Positions 8,641-16,821 of a stretch of 64,000 bases of DNA are shown piece by piece. The first letter of the stretch is position 1, and each line of letters begins with the position of its first letter. Origin of the DNA: Bradyrhizobium elkanii USDA 76. Its GTDB lineage: Bacteria; Pseudomonadota; Alphaproteobacteria; Rhizobiales; Xanthobacteraceae. The position numbers and the translations under genes are program-made. The notes below the pieces were generated by a model. That model ran no database searches and was not told the origin of the DNA. It saw only the letters and a program-made list of their open reading frames with translations. Where the stretch lies: the NCBI RefSeq assembly GCF_023278185.1, contig NZ_CP066356.1:558001-622000 (forward strand), read 5' to 3'.

Positions 8641-9414
8641 ATGAGCGCGTTCTATCGAGAGAAAGTTCTTTCCGTTCAGCATTGGACCGATACGCTTTTC
8701 AGCTTCCGGGCGACCCGCGATTCCGGTTTCCGCTTCCAGAACGGGCAGTTTGCCATGATCGGCCTCGAGGTCGACGGAAGGCCGCTGCTGCGCGCCTATT
8801 CGATGGCGAGCGCCAATCACGAGGAAGAGCTCGAGTTCTTCTCGATCAAGGTGCAGGACGGCCCGCTCACCTCCAAGCTGCAGAGGATCCGCGAGGGCGA
8901 CACCATCCTGGTCGGCCGCAAGGCGACCGGCACGCTGATCACCGACAACCTGATTCCCGGCAAGCGGCTGATGCTGCTGTCGACCGGCACCGGCCTCGCG
9001 CCGTTCGCCAGCTTGATCAAGGACCCCGAGGTCTATGATCGCTACGAGCAGATCCTGCTGGTGCATGGCTGCCGCCAGGTCTCCGAGCTCGCCTATGGCG
9101 AGGAGCTGGTCGCCAAGCTGCGCGACGACGAACTGTTCGGGCCGCTGCTGTCCGAGAAGCTCTCGTACTACCCGACCGTGACGCGCGAGCCGTTCCGCAA
9201 CCGCGGCCGCATCACCGACCTGATCACCTCCAACCAGCTGTTCACCGATCTGCATCAGGGGCCGCTCGACATCGAGACCGACCGCATCATGATGTGCGGC
9301 AGCCCGGCGATGCTGGAAGAGCTGAAGCAGCTGTTCGAGACGCGCGGCTTCAAGGAAGGCAGCGGCAACACCCCCGGTCACTTCGTGATCGAGAAGGCGT
9401 TCGTCGAGCGCTAA
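8641..9414 (+). CDS. fpr: Ferredoxin-NADP reductase
   Basis: A 257-residue FAD enzyme that shuttles electrons between NADPH and ferredoxin or flavodoxin. The FAD motif is LLRAYSMASAN (the RxYS type of bacterial FPRs) and the pyrophosphate loop is KVQDGPLTSKLQ. The NADP domain begins LLSTGTGLAPFASLIKD and contains MMCGSPAMLEE. The C-terminus ends AFVER, the tail typical of proteobacterial subclass enzymes. Length is standard. It is followed by a repeat-filled spacer, so it is likely monocistronic. Confidence 0.93.
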   Translation: MSAFYREKVLSVQHWTDTLFSFRATRDSGFRFQNGQFAMIGLEVDGRPLLRAYSMASANHEEELEFFSIKVQDGPLTSKLQRIREGDTILVGRKATGTLITDNLIPGKRLMLLSTGTGLAPFASLIKDPEVYDRYEQILLVHGCRQVSELAYGEELVAKLRDDELFGPLLSEKLSYYPTVTREPFRNRGRITDLITSNQLFTDLHQGPLDIETDRIMMCGSPAMLEELKQLFETRGFKEGSGNTPGHFVIEKAFVER

Positions 9415-9434
9415 GGCCGCCGAGCGTCAAGATT

Positions 9435-9461
9435 GTCGTCCTGGCGAAAGCCAGGACCCAT
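9435..9461. repeat. Palindromic repeat family A, partial copy (left arm)
   Basis: The 27-nt arm GTCGTCCTGGCGAAAGCCAG plus GACCCAT matches the left arms at 390 and 38306. The matching right arm is missing; the copy runs into a family B repeat instead. Confidence 0.7.
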
Positions 9462-9548
9462 TACCACCGCTCCCTGTTTTGCGAAGGCTGGGGCCCCATC
9501 GGGCTCCAGCCTTTTGCATTTGGAAGGTACATCGGCGAACTCGGTCCG

Positions 9549-9676
9549 CCTCTCCCGCTTGCGGGGGAGGCCGTATCGCATCGAAGATGCGATACGGGTG
9601 GGGGCTTTCTCCACGCAATGAACAGCCTCGTTGCGGCGATACCCCCACCCCAGCCCTCCCCCGCAAGCGGGAGAGG
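9549..9676. repeat. Palindromic repeat family B, copy 1
   Basis: The outer arms CCTCTCCCGCTTGCGGGGG and CCCCCGCAAGCGGGAGAGG are complementary, with a shorter inner palindrome (GTATCGCATCGAAGATGCGATAC). A second copy with the same arms lies at 22178-22296. With the partial A repeat it fills the 390-bp gap between fpr and the patatin gene; no gene is seen there. Confidence 0.75.
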
Positions 9677-9804
9677 GAGCGCAGCTTGCCTGCGGTCACC
9701 ACTCGGCAAAACATCGGACCGTGGCACTACTCATTCCCCCATTGCTATAAATCCCCCAACGCCGCGCAACCCCCTCCCGAACGCGGCGATCTGGGAGCAG
9801 CACC

Positions 9805-10674
9805 TTGTCCATCACCGATCCGGATGCACCGAAGACCGCCTTTGTGTTTGCCGGCGGCGGCAGCTTTGGCGCGATCCAGGTCGGCATGCTGCAGGCGCTG
9901 GCCGCGCATGGCGTGGTCGCCGACATGGTGGTCGGCTCCAGCGTCGGCGCACTGAACGGCGCGTTCTATGCCGGCGACCCGACGGTCTCGGGCGTCGCGC
10001 GGCTGGCCGAGATCTGGCGCGGCCTCGACCGGCAGGACGTGTTTCCGGTGACCTGGCGGACGCTGGTGAGCTTCCTGTGGCGGCGCGACTTCCTGATCCC
10101 GCATGACGGCGTCCGCAAGCTGATCGACGACTACATTCCGTTCCGCAATCTCGAGGACGCGCGGATCCCGATCCACATCGTCACCACAGACATCATCAGC
10201 GGCGACAGCGTGGTGCTGTCGGAAGGTTCGGCCGCGGAGGCGATCGTCGCATCGACCGCGATTCCCGGTGCGTTCACGCCGGTGCACTACCGCGATCATT
10301 TCCTGGCCGATGGCGCGATCTCCAGCAACACGCCGGTCCGCGTCGCGCTCAGGCACGGCGCCAAGCGCCTGATCGTGCTGCCGACCGGGCATGCCTGCGC
10401 CAACCAGGCGCCGCCGGTCGGCGCGCTCGCCAATGCCCTGCACGCGCTGACGCTCCTGATCGCGCGGCAGCTCGTCAACGAGCTCGAGAACATCGGGCCC
10501 GATGTCGAGTATTTCGTGGTGCCGCCGCTCTGCCCGCTGGTCGGCTCGCCCTACGATTTCTCACGGACCGCGGATCACATCACCCGGGCACTGGACACCA
10601 CCAACGCCTGGCTTGACGGCGACGGTCTGAAGCCCGGGCACATCCCGCACGAACTGCAGCCGCACGAGCATTGA
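9805..10674 (+). CDS. Patatin-like phospholipase
   Basis: A 289-residue acyl hydrolase with a Ser-Asp dyad that would cleave acyl chains from phospholipids or related esters. The oxyanion loop is FAGGGSFGAIQVG, the nucleophile elbow GSSVG places S46, and the catalytic aspartate is D169 in LADGAISSN. There is no signal peptide, so it is likely cytoplasmic or membrane-associated. The start is TTG at 9805, chosen because GGGAGCAG lies just upstream and the protein motif begins soon after. Confidence 0.88.
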   Translation: MSITDPDAPKTAFVFAGGGSFGAIQVGMLQALAAHGVVADMVVGSSVGALNGAFYAGDPTVSGVARLAEIWRGLDRQDVFPVTWRTLVSFLWRRDFLIPHDGVRKLIDDYIPFRNLEDARIPIHIVTTDIISGDSVVLSEGSAAEAIVASTAIPGAFTPVHYRDHFLADGAISSNTPVRVALRHGAKRLIVLPTGHACANQAPPVGALANALHALTLLIARQLVNELENIGPDVEYFVVPPLCPLVGSPYDFSRTADHITRALDTTNAWLDGDGLKPGHIPHELQPHEH

Positions 10675-10768
10675 TGCGGACGGTGCTCTCTCCTCATCTC
10701 CCCCGCAAGCGCACTCACATGCGCGGCACCGCGTGGTGTGATGCCTTGAATCGAGAACCATCCTCATC

Positions 10769-10890
10769 GTCGTCCCTGCGAAAGCAGGGACCCATACGCC
10801 GCGGCGGATCTTGTTGAAGGGACTCGTCGTTCCAGCGTGGCCCAACAATTGGCATTTGTGGTTATGGGTCGCTGCTTTCGCAGGGACGAC
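10769..10890. repeat. Palindromic repeat family A, intact copy 2
   Basis: The arms at 10769-10795 and 10864-10890 are complementary except for one position. The right arm is preceded by TTGTGGTT and starts ATGGGTC, the same junction context that the insertion sequence used at 484. Confidence 0.8.
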
Positions 10891-11243
10891 GGGTTAGAGG
10901 AGCCGCAGACTCACACCACGATTTCGGAATAGTGGAATTGTGCCGCTGAGTTGCCCGACGTGTCAAGTCGCCCTGTCGAGCGCCGGCAGTCGCCGGCTCC
11001 TTTGCATGGGGTTGTTTTCGATATTTTGGCAGCGCGCCCCTGCGACGGGCAGGTTGTCGCATCCGCTGCGCTCCGTTGCAGTGCAAAAGGCGATACCGTT
11101 TCAATTTGACCGGTATCCGCACCCGCCGATTCGGGCGGTTGTCACATCTGTGACTGCTCGGCCGTATAACCGTAGTGCACTTGTTCCGCGAGTTGGATTA
11201 GGCTCGCGGCCGACAGGGTATTTGGCCAGACCGGAGGAATTTC
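10891..11243. other. Intergenic region upstream of the FMN glutamate-synthase-like gene
   Basis: About 350 bp with no gene. It contains a GC-rich dyad around 11117-11150 (CGCCGATTCGGGCG core) and presumably the promoter of the next gene. Short frames that cross it do not look like proteins. Confidence 0.4.
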
Positions 11244-12869
11244 ATGGATACGATGCTGCTTCCGTTCTCGCCACGCTTCATCGTGCTGACGATCTGCGCC
11301 GTCGTCACCGCACTGCTGCTGCTGGTTGGAATTTTCGATCACAAGGTCTTCAAGATCGTCCTGATTCCGCTGGTCATCTTCGGCGCCCTGACATTGCTCG
11401 GCATCCGCGACCTCACCCAGAAGAACCACGCGGTGCTGCGCAACTACCCGATCTCGGCGCATGTCCGCTTCCTGCTCGAGGAAATCCGCCCCGAGATGCG
11501 GCAGTATTTCTTCGAGAGCGAGAAGGACGGCATGCCGTTCTCCCGCGACACCCGCGCGGTGGTCTACCAGCGCGCCAAGATGGTGCTCGACAAGCGGCCA
11601 TTCGGCACCCAGGAGGACGTCTATCGCGAGGGCTATGAGTGGATGCACCACTCGGTGGCGCCGAAGCCGCGGGCCGACCAGAAATTCCGCATCACCATCG
11701 GCGGCCCCGACTGCACCAAGCCGTATTCGGCCTCGGTCTTCAACATATCCGCCATGAGCTTTGGCGCGCTGAGCCCGAATGCGGTGCGGGCGCTCAATGC
11801 CGGCGCCAAGAAGGGCGGCTTCGCCCACGACACCGGCGAGGGCGGTGTCAGCCCGTATCATCGTGAGATGGGCGGCGATATCATCTGGGAGATCGGCTCC
11901 GGCTATTTCGGCTGCCGCAATCGCGACGGCACCTTCAATCCGGATCTCTTCGCAAGCGTCGCGGGCGAAGACCAGATCAAGATGGTCGAGCTCAAGATCA
12001 GCCAGGGTGCCAAGCCCGGGCATGGCGGCGTGCTGCCGGCGGCGAAGGTTTCCGAGGAGATTTCCAAGATCCGGGGCGTGCCCATGGGTGAGGACTGCAT
12101 CTCGCCGGCCTATCACAAGGCGTTCTCGACGCCGCTGCAGATGATGGAATTCGTCGCCCGGATGCGCAAGCTGTCCGGCGGCAAGCCGGCCGGCTTCAAG
12201 ATGTGCATCGGCCATCCCTGGGAATTCCTCGCGATCTGCAAGGCGATGCACGAGAGCGGGCTCTATCCCGACTTCATCGTGGTCGACGGCAATGAGGGCG
12301 GCACCGGCGCCGCGCCGCTCGAGTTCATGGACCATCTCGGCATGCCGATGCGCGAGGGCGTCAGTTTCGTCCACAACGCGTTGGTCGGCATCGGCGCGCG
12401 CGATCGCATCAAGATCGGCGCCTCCGGCAAGGTCGCGACCGCCTTCGACATGGCGCGCGCGATGGCAATCGGGGCCGACTGGTGCAATTCGGCGCGCGGC
12501 TTCATGTTCGCGCTCGGCTGCATCCAATCCCTGAGCTGCCACACCGATCGCTGCCCGACCGGCGTGACTTCGCAGGACCCGATCCGCAACCGCGCGCTCT
12601 ATGTGCCGGACAAGATCGAGCGCGTGTACAACTACCACCACTCGACCCTGCACGCGCTGACCGAGCTGCTCGCCGCCGCCGGCCTCGAGCACACCAAAGA
12701 GCTGCGCCCGATCCACTTCTCGCAGCGCAGTTCGACCACCGAGGTCGCTTCCTTCGCCGAGCTCTATCCGACGCTGCGCCCCGGCGAGCTGCTCGAAGGC
12801 ACCCAGGACCGCCGCTTCCGCGACGCCTGGGCGATGGCGCGCGCGGATTCGTTCCAGCCGGCGGGGTAG
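11244..12869 (+). CDS. Membrane-anchored FMN-binding glutamate-synthase-family protein
   Basis: A 541-residue protein with two N-terminal membrane helices (residues ~8-28 and 34-53), then a glutamate-synthase alpha-type FMN barrel. Visible motifs are SAMSFGALSPNAVRALNAGA, HDTGEGGVSPYH, GAKPGHGGVLP, VVDGNEGGTGAAP and IGASGKVATAFDMARA. The cysteine cluster CIQSLSCHTDRC (C-x5-C-x4-C) fits the 3Fe-4S site of GltB. The amidotransferase and GXGXG domains of true GltB are absent, so it is not a complete glutamate synthase. Its reaction is unknown; a membrane-facing oxidoreductase is inferred. It stands alone. Confidence 0.87.
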   Translation: MDTMLLPFSPRFIVLTICAVVTALLLLVGIFDHKVFKIVLIPLVIFGALTLLGIRDLTQKNHAVLRNYPISAHVRFLLEEIRPEMRQYFFESEKDGMPFSRDTRAVVYQRAKMVLDKRPFGTQEDVYREGYEWMHHSVAPKPRADQKFRITIGGPDCTKPYSASVFNISAMSFGALSPNAVRALNAGAKKGGFAHDTGEGGVSPYHREMGGDIIWEIGSGYFGCRNRDGTFNPDLFASVAGEDQIKMVELKISQGAKPGHGGVLPAAKVSEEISKIRGVPMGEDCISPAYHKAFSTPLQMMEFVARMRKLSGGKPAGFKMCIGHPWEFLAICKAMHESGLYPDFIVVDGNEGGTGAAPLEFMDHLGMPMREGVSFVHNALVGIGARDRIKIGASGKVATAFDMARAMAIGADWCNSARGFMFALGCIQSLSCHTDRCPTGVTSQDPIRNRALYVPDKIERVYNYHHSTLHALTELLAAAGLEHTKELRPIHFSQRSSTTEVASFAELYPTLRPGELLEGTQDRRFRDAWAMARADSFQPAG

Positions 12870-12881
12870 GGGCTACGCTCG

Positions 12882-14354
12882 CTACGTACCCGCGGACGGG
12901 CCGAACCATTTGGTCAGCGCCTCGGTTAGCCCCGCCTGCGTTCCCTCGCCGACCCACGCCGCATAGCCATCGGGCCGCACCAGCACCGCGGTCGGCGCCG
13001 AAACCGTGCCGCGCACAGGAAGCTCCCATGCGCCGCGATACGCGGCATCGACCAGCTGAACCCGGTCGGTCCATCCCGCGATGGCGATGCTGCCGGGCGC
13101 GCCGAAATTCAGCAGCACCGGCCGCGCGCAGTGCAGCAGCGCGAAGACCTGTATCGGGCCGTCGGCGGTGACGAGATCGAGATCGGGCATGCGGCGTCCG
13201 AGCAGCGGGTGGCCGTCGCCTAGATCGTAGTGAAGGTCGAGGCCGGACATCATCGCGGCGAAGCATCTGCGCGGCTCGTCCATGCGCAGCAGGTCGGAGA
13301 CGATCTCGTTCAGCGCCCTGGTGCGCGGATCGGTGCGGTTGAGCGCGACATGCGCCATGGTGTTGCGCAGCACGCGGGCCGCCACCTTTTGCCGTTCGGC
13401 CTCGTAGGTGTCGAGCAGGTTGTCCGGCGCGATCCGCTTGATTACCTGGGCGAGCTTCCAGCCCAGATTCACCGCGTCCTGCACGCCGATATTGAGACCT
13501 TGGCCGCCCATCGGCGGATGCACATGGGCGGCGTCGCCGGCCAGCAGCACGCGCTGCTTGCGATAGGTCACGGCCTGCCGGGTCATGTCGGTGAAGCGCG
13601 AGATCCAGACCGGACTGTGGATGCCGAAATTGGTGCCGTACGCGGCGACCAGCGCCTCGCTGACGTCGCGCAAGGTCGGCTCCCTGTCGGTGCCGAGTTG
13701 CCGCTCGGTCAGCACCAGCCGCACCCGCCCGCCATCTTCCGCCTTGCCGATCGCCGAGATGCCGGTGTCGTTCTGGCGAAAGCCCCATTCCGGCTCGCCC
13801 GACATCTCGGCCTCGGCGATCAGCCAGCTCGTGGTCGGATCCCATCCGGCGAATTCGATGTCGGCCGCTTTGCGGACGACACTCCGGCCGCCGTCGCAGC
13901 CGACGAGATATTGCGCCCGGAGCAATTGGCCATCCGACAGTTCGACGTCGACGCCGGCCTCGTCCTGCGCGAAGCCGGTCACCTCGCGCGCGCGATAGGT
14001 CTGCACCGCCAGTTCGCCGACCCATTCGCCGAGCAGGCGCTCGATATGATTCTGCCGGAGCCCCAGCGTGAAATTGCGCCGGGTCGGAAAGTCGGTGATA
14101 TCCAGTGGCACCAGATGCGAATGGAACAGCACCGCCGGATGGCGCGTTCCCAGCGCGACGAAGCGGTCGCCGATGCCGCGCTGATCGAGCACCTCGATGG
14201 TGCGCGCGTGCAGGCCGCCGGCCCGCGCGCCGATCAGGTCCTCCCTCGCGCGACGCTCGACAATCGCAACATCTATTCCCGCCAGCGCCAACTCGCCCGC
14301 CAGCATCAGCCCGGTCGGACCTCCGCCGGCAATCACCACAGCATGTTCCCGCAT
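12882..14354 (-). CDS. FAD-dependent aromatic monooxygenase (PheA/TfdB type)
   Basis: A 490-residue class A flavoprotein monooxygenase that would hydroxylate an aromatic or polyketide-like substrate using NAD(P)H and O2. The dinucleotide motif is VIAGGGPTGLMLAGELALAG, the DG motif is LVGCDGGRSVVRKAA, and the FAD ribityl motif is LLAGDAAHVHPPMGGQGLN. The C-terminal ~110 residues resemble the thioredoxin-like extension of phenol hydroxylases (RPVLLNFGAPG...). The start is ATG at 14354, immediately before the glycine motif. It may lie upstream of the porin gene on the same strand, but the 104-bp gap holds a hairpin. Confidence 0.88.
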   Translation of the reverse strand: MREHAVVIAGGGPTGLMLAGELALAGIDVAIVERRAREDLIGARAGGLHARTIEVLDQRGIGDRFVALGTRHPAVLFHSHLVPLDITDFPTRRNFTLGLRQNHIERLLGEWVGELAVQTYRAREVTGFAQDEAGVDVELSDGQLLRAQYLVGCDGGRSVVRKAADIEFAGWDPTTSWLIAEAEMSGEPEWGFRQNDTGISAIGKAEDGGRVRLVLTERQLGTDREPTLRDVSEALVAAYGTNFGIHSPVWISRFTDMTRQAVTYRKQRVLLAGDAAHVHPPMGGQGLNIGVQDAVNLGWKLAQVIKRIAPDNLLDTYEAERQKVAARVLRNTMAHVALNRTDPRTRALNEIVSDLLRMDEPRRCFAAMMSGLDLHYDLGDGHPLLGRRMPDLDLVTADGPIQVFALLHCARPVLLNFGAPGSIAIAGWTDRVQLVDAAYRGAWELPVRGTVSAPTAVLVRPDGYAAWVGEGTQAGLTEALTKWFGPSAGT

Positions 14355-14397
14355 CCCGCACCCCTCCGTTCGATTAGGGCGCGCGTTCTACGGGATG

Positions 14398-14422
14398 ACC
14401 CCGGGCTTGCGGCAAGCCCGGG
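14398..14422 (-). terminator. GC-rich hairpin, possible terminator or repeat
   Basis: CCCCGGGCTTGC, one base, then GCAAGCCCGGGG form a perfect 12-bp stem between the leftward monooxygenase and porin genes. There is no clear U-run, so it may be a palindromic repeat rather than an intrinsic terminator. Confidence 0.35.
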
Positions 14423-14458
14423 GGGTCTACATATATCTGAGTGGGGAGAGGGTGCGCC

Positions 14459-16447
14459 TCAGAACTCGCCGTGGACGCGGCCGGAGAAGATGTGCACCGG
14501 GCCGCGGTCGGCGTTGTAGGCGGGGTTGGTGATGAACTGATAGTCCGCAGTCAGCGTCAGGTTCTTGTTCACCTGATAGGCGTAGTAGGTCTCGAAGATC
14601 CGCTCCGGGCTGTAGTTCAGCGCACCGTCGCCGATCAGCAGACCGAGGCCGCCGGCGGCAAGGTAGTCGCGATGCGCTGATGACAGCCCGTTGATCGCGC
14701 CGCCGATGCCGATCGTGTCGTTCGCCCGTCCCCACCTGCTGCCCTTGATCGACAGGCCGCCCGAGACGCTGCGGTCGACATCGGTGAACGACAGGATCTC
14801 GGTCCGGCCGTCGTTCCAGCTGAGGCGGCCGAACAGGCCGACATCGGTTGCGATCTGCTGCTCGCCGTTCAGATAGAAGCCGTATTTCAGATTGTCCTTG
14901 CGGATGCCGGCCATCACGTCGTTGATGTCGAGCCCCGGATTGGCGTCCTCGATCGCGAGCGCTTGGGCGTAATTGCCGGTGTTGCCGCGGTTGCCGAACA
15001 TGCCGACGCGGAGCTTGCCGGGTTGGTCGAAGATCGAATAGCGGCCCTCGAACTCGACCACCGCGCCGCCGGTGTCGAACACCAAAACGTCGCTGTTCGG
15101 CGCGTTCGGCACCTGGAACACGCCGGCGCGCACCGCCCAGTCCTTGCGGTTGAGTTCGACCACCGCGCCGCGGGTGTAACCGGGCAGGTCGGCCGGGAAG
15201 TCGTAGGCCGCGGACGCCCACATCGCCCAGTTCATGAAATCGGCGCGCGGGTCCTTGGCGTAGGAATTGCCGTCGAAGAAATCGCCGACCGCAAAGCGCC
15301 CGACCACGAGCGTGAGGCGGTCGATGTCGCGCTTGCCGGCGATCTGGTTGGGACCGTCGGCGACGTCTTCCTGCTCGCCGCCAAAGCCGAAGGTCTGCTT
15401 GAAGTAGTAGCGCTGCGGCCGGATTTTCGGAAACGGCGCGCCGGCCTTCTGCGCTTCGCCGTTCGAGAAGCCGGCGAGGCCGAGCGTGCCGTTGAGGCCA
15501 AAGCCCTGCGCGGTTTCCGGGTTGAAGTAGAACTCGCCGCCTTCCCAGAGCCGCACGCCGAGAAACGCCGTCGTGGTCCAGGTCTGCTGCAACTGCCCGG
15601 CGCCGGGAAGGCTGTTGGTGCCGGCATAGGGCGAACGGAACGACGGATAGGTCTGCGGCAGCAGCGTCGTCTGGCCGTGCACGCTCCAGTCGCTGGATTC
15701 GGGCAGCGCGGTGCGCGTCGGCGTCGCCGACCATGGCGAGTCGCCGAGCTGATAGTTGAGGCCGAATTTCAGCAGATGAATGCGCGGGTCGATCCTGACG
15801 CCGGGCATGCCGAAGTCATTGAGGCCGAGCGTGCGGCGCGACAGGTCGACATAGTCGTATTCGACCTTGGCGGTCCAATTGCCGCTCACCGCGAATTCGG
15901 CGCCGGCGCCGACGGTCCAGCCGGTGTGGTACTGGCCGGGCTCCGAGATCACCTCGCCCGCGGCATCGTTGACCCGAACCTGGCTGTGGCCCCAGGCGAA
16001 ACCGCCGGTCACGTAAGGCATCCAGGTGCCGAAAGAGTAGCCGGCGCGGCCGCGCAGCGTGCCGACATAATCGATCGACGAATTGAAGGGGCCGAGCACC
16101 CGCCGCGGCAGATCGGTCGGGCCGGTGAAGGTCGCATCCGCCTCGACGCCGAGCACGAAGCGGTTGGCGAATTCCTTGTTGTATCCGACCTGGAAGCCGC
16201 CGATCCCGCCGGTGATGGTGGGCGGAAAGAACACGCCCTGTTCCAGGATCGGGTTGGTGCCGGGACCGAGCGTGCCGTCGCCATAGCCGACATGGGCGCC
16301 GACATAGAACCCGGTCCAGCTGTAGACCGCCCTGGCGGCGGGGGATTTGAGGGCCAGATCGGCCGCGATCGCCGGCGCGCCGAAGGTTGCCGCACCGAGC
16401 GCTGCGCCGGCGGCGATCTGGACCCGGAAGAGGCGGACGCAGGTCAT
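14459..16447 (-). CDS. Outer-membrane fusion protein: Omp25/31-like barrel plus OprB-type carbohydrate porin
   Basis: A 662-residue outer-membrane protein. A signal peptide (residues 1-29, ending AIAAD) is followed at ~31-235 by a small barrel of the rhizobial Omp25/31 type (YSWTGFYVGAHVGYG, then YVGTLRGRAGYSFG, ending LLKFGLNYQLGD). Residues ~245-662 are a carbohydrate-selective porin domain (TTTAFLGVRLWEGGEFYFNP, ending HIFSGRVHGEF with the usual terminal phenylalanine). The start is ATG at 16447 with GGAAAG upstream; a longer open frame to 16825 has no signal peptide and is rejected. Two complete barrels in one chain is unusual. Confidence 0.85.
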   Translation of the reverse strand: MTCVRLFRVQIAAGAALGAATFGAPAIAADLALKSPAARAVYSWTGFYVGAHVGYGDGTLGPGTNPILEQGVFFPPTITGGIGGFQVGYNKEFANRFVLGVEADATFTGPTDLPRRVLGPFNSSIDYVGTLRGRAGYSFGTWMPYVTGGFAWGHSQVRVNDAAGEVISEPGQYHTGWTVGAGAEFAVSGNWTAKVEYDYVDLSRRTLGLNDFGMPGVRIDPRIHLLKFGLNYQLGDSPWSATPTRTALPESSDWSVHGQTTLLPQTYPSFRSPYAGTNSLPGAGQLQQTWTTTAFLGVRLWEGGEFYFNPETAQGFGLNGTLGLAGFSNGEAQKAGAPFPKIRPQRYYFKQTFGFGGEQEDVADGPNQIAGKRDIDRLTLVVGRFAVGDFFDGNSYAKDPRADFMNWAMWASAAYDFPADLPGYTRGAVVELNRKDWAVRAGVFQVPNAPNSDVLVFDTGGAVVEFEGRYSIFDQPGKLRVGMFGNRGNTGNYAQALAIEDANPGLDINDVMAGIRKDNLKYGFYLNGEQQIATDVGLFGRLSWNDGRTEILSFTDVDRSVSGGLSIKGSRWGRANDTIGIGGAINGLSSAHRDYLAAGGLGLLIGDGALNYSPERIFETYYAYQVNKNLTLTADYQFITNPAYNADRGPVHIFSGRVHGEF

Positions 16448-16821
16448 GACGCGGCTTTCCGCGAGCAAGTGGCGGTTTCGCCCGGCATCACTGCAGATTT
16501 GGTGGCCGCTTGCCACCCGAGATTTGAAATCATCGCCCGTCGTCCCCGGTCCGATCTGTGTCGTCCCATCCAAAGCCAGATCAGCACCTAGCATCCTCTG
16601 CTGCTTATTGCAAATAATTCGCAATAGCAACTGAGGCGCGCCCAATACCGCTCCGATTTGCACGCCACCGTGACAGTCACGTAACAGCGCGAGGCGGCAG
16701 GCCGCATCGGCTGCGATCGACCACGTGTCTGCGGCAAATCGGTCGAGACCCGACCGTTCAATCGACGCCGCCATTGTCCTCATCCTTTGTGTCGATGAAT
16801 GCCGGCCGCGACTGAGCGCAG
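16448..16821. other. Intergenic region upstream of the fusion porin
   Basis: About 370 bp without a convincing gene. The leftward porin frame stays open through it but the translation is not protein-like. It is the likely site of the porin promoter and 5' leader. Nothing else is recognised. Confidence 0.45.
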
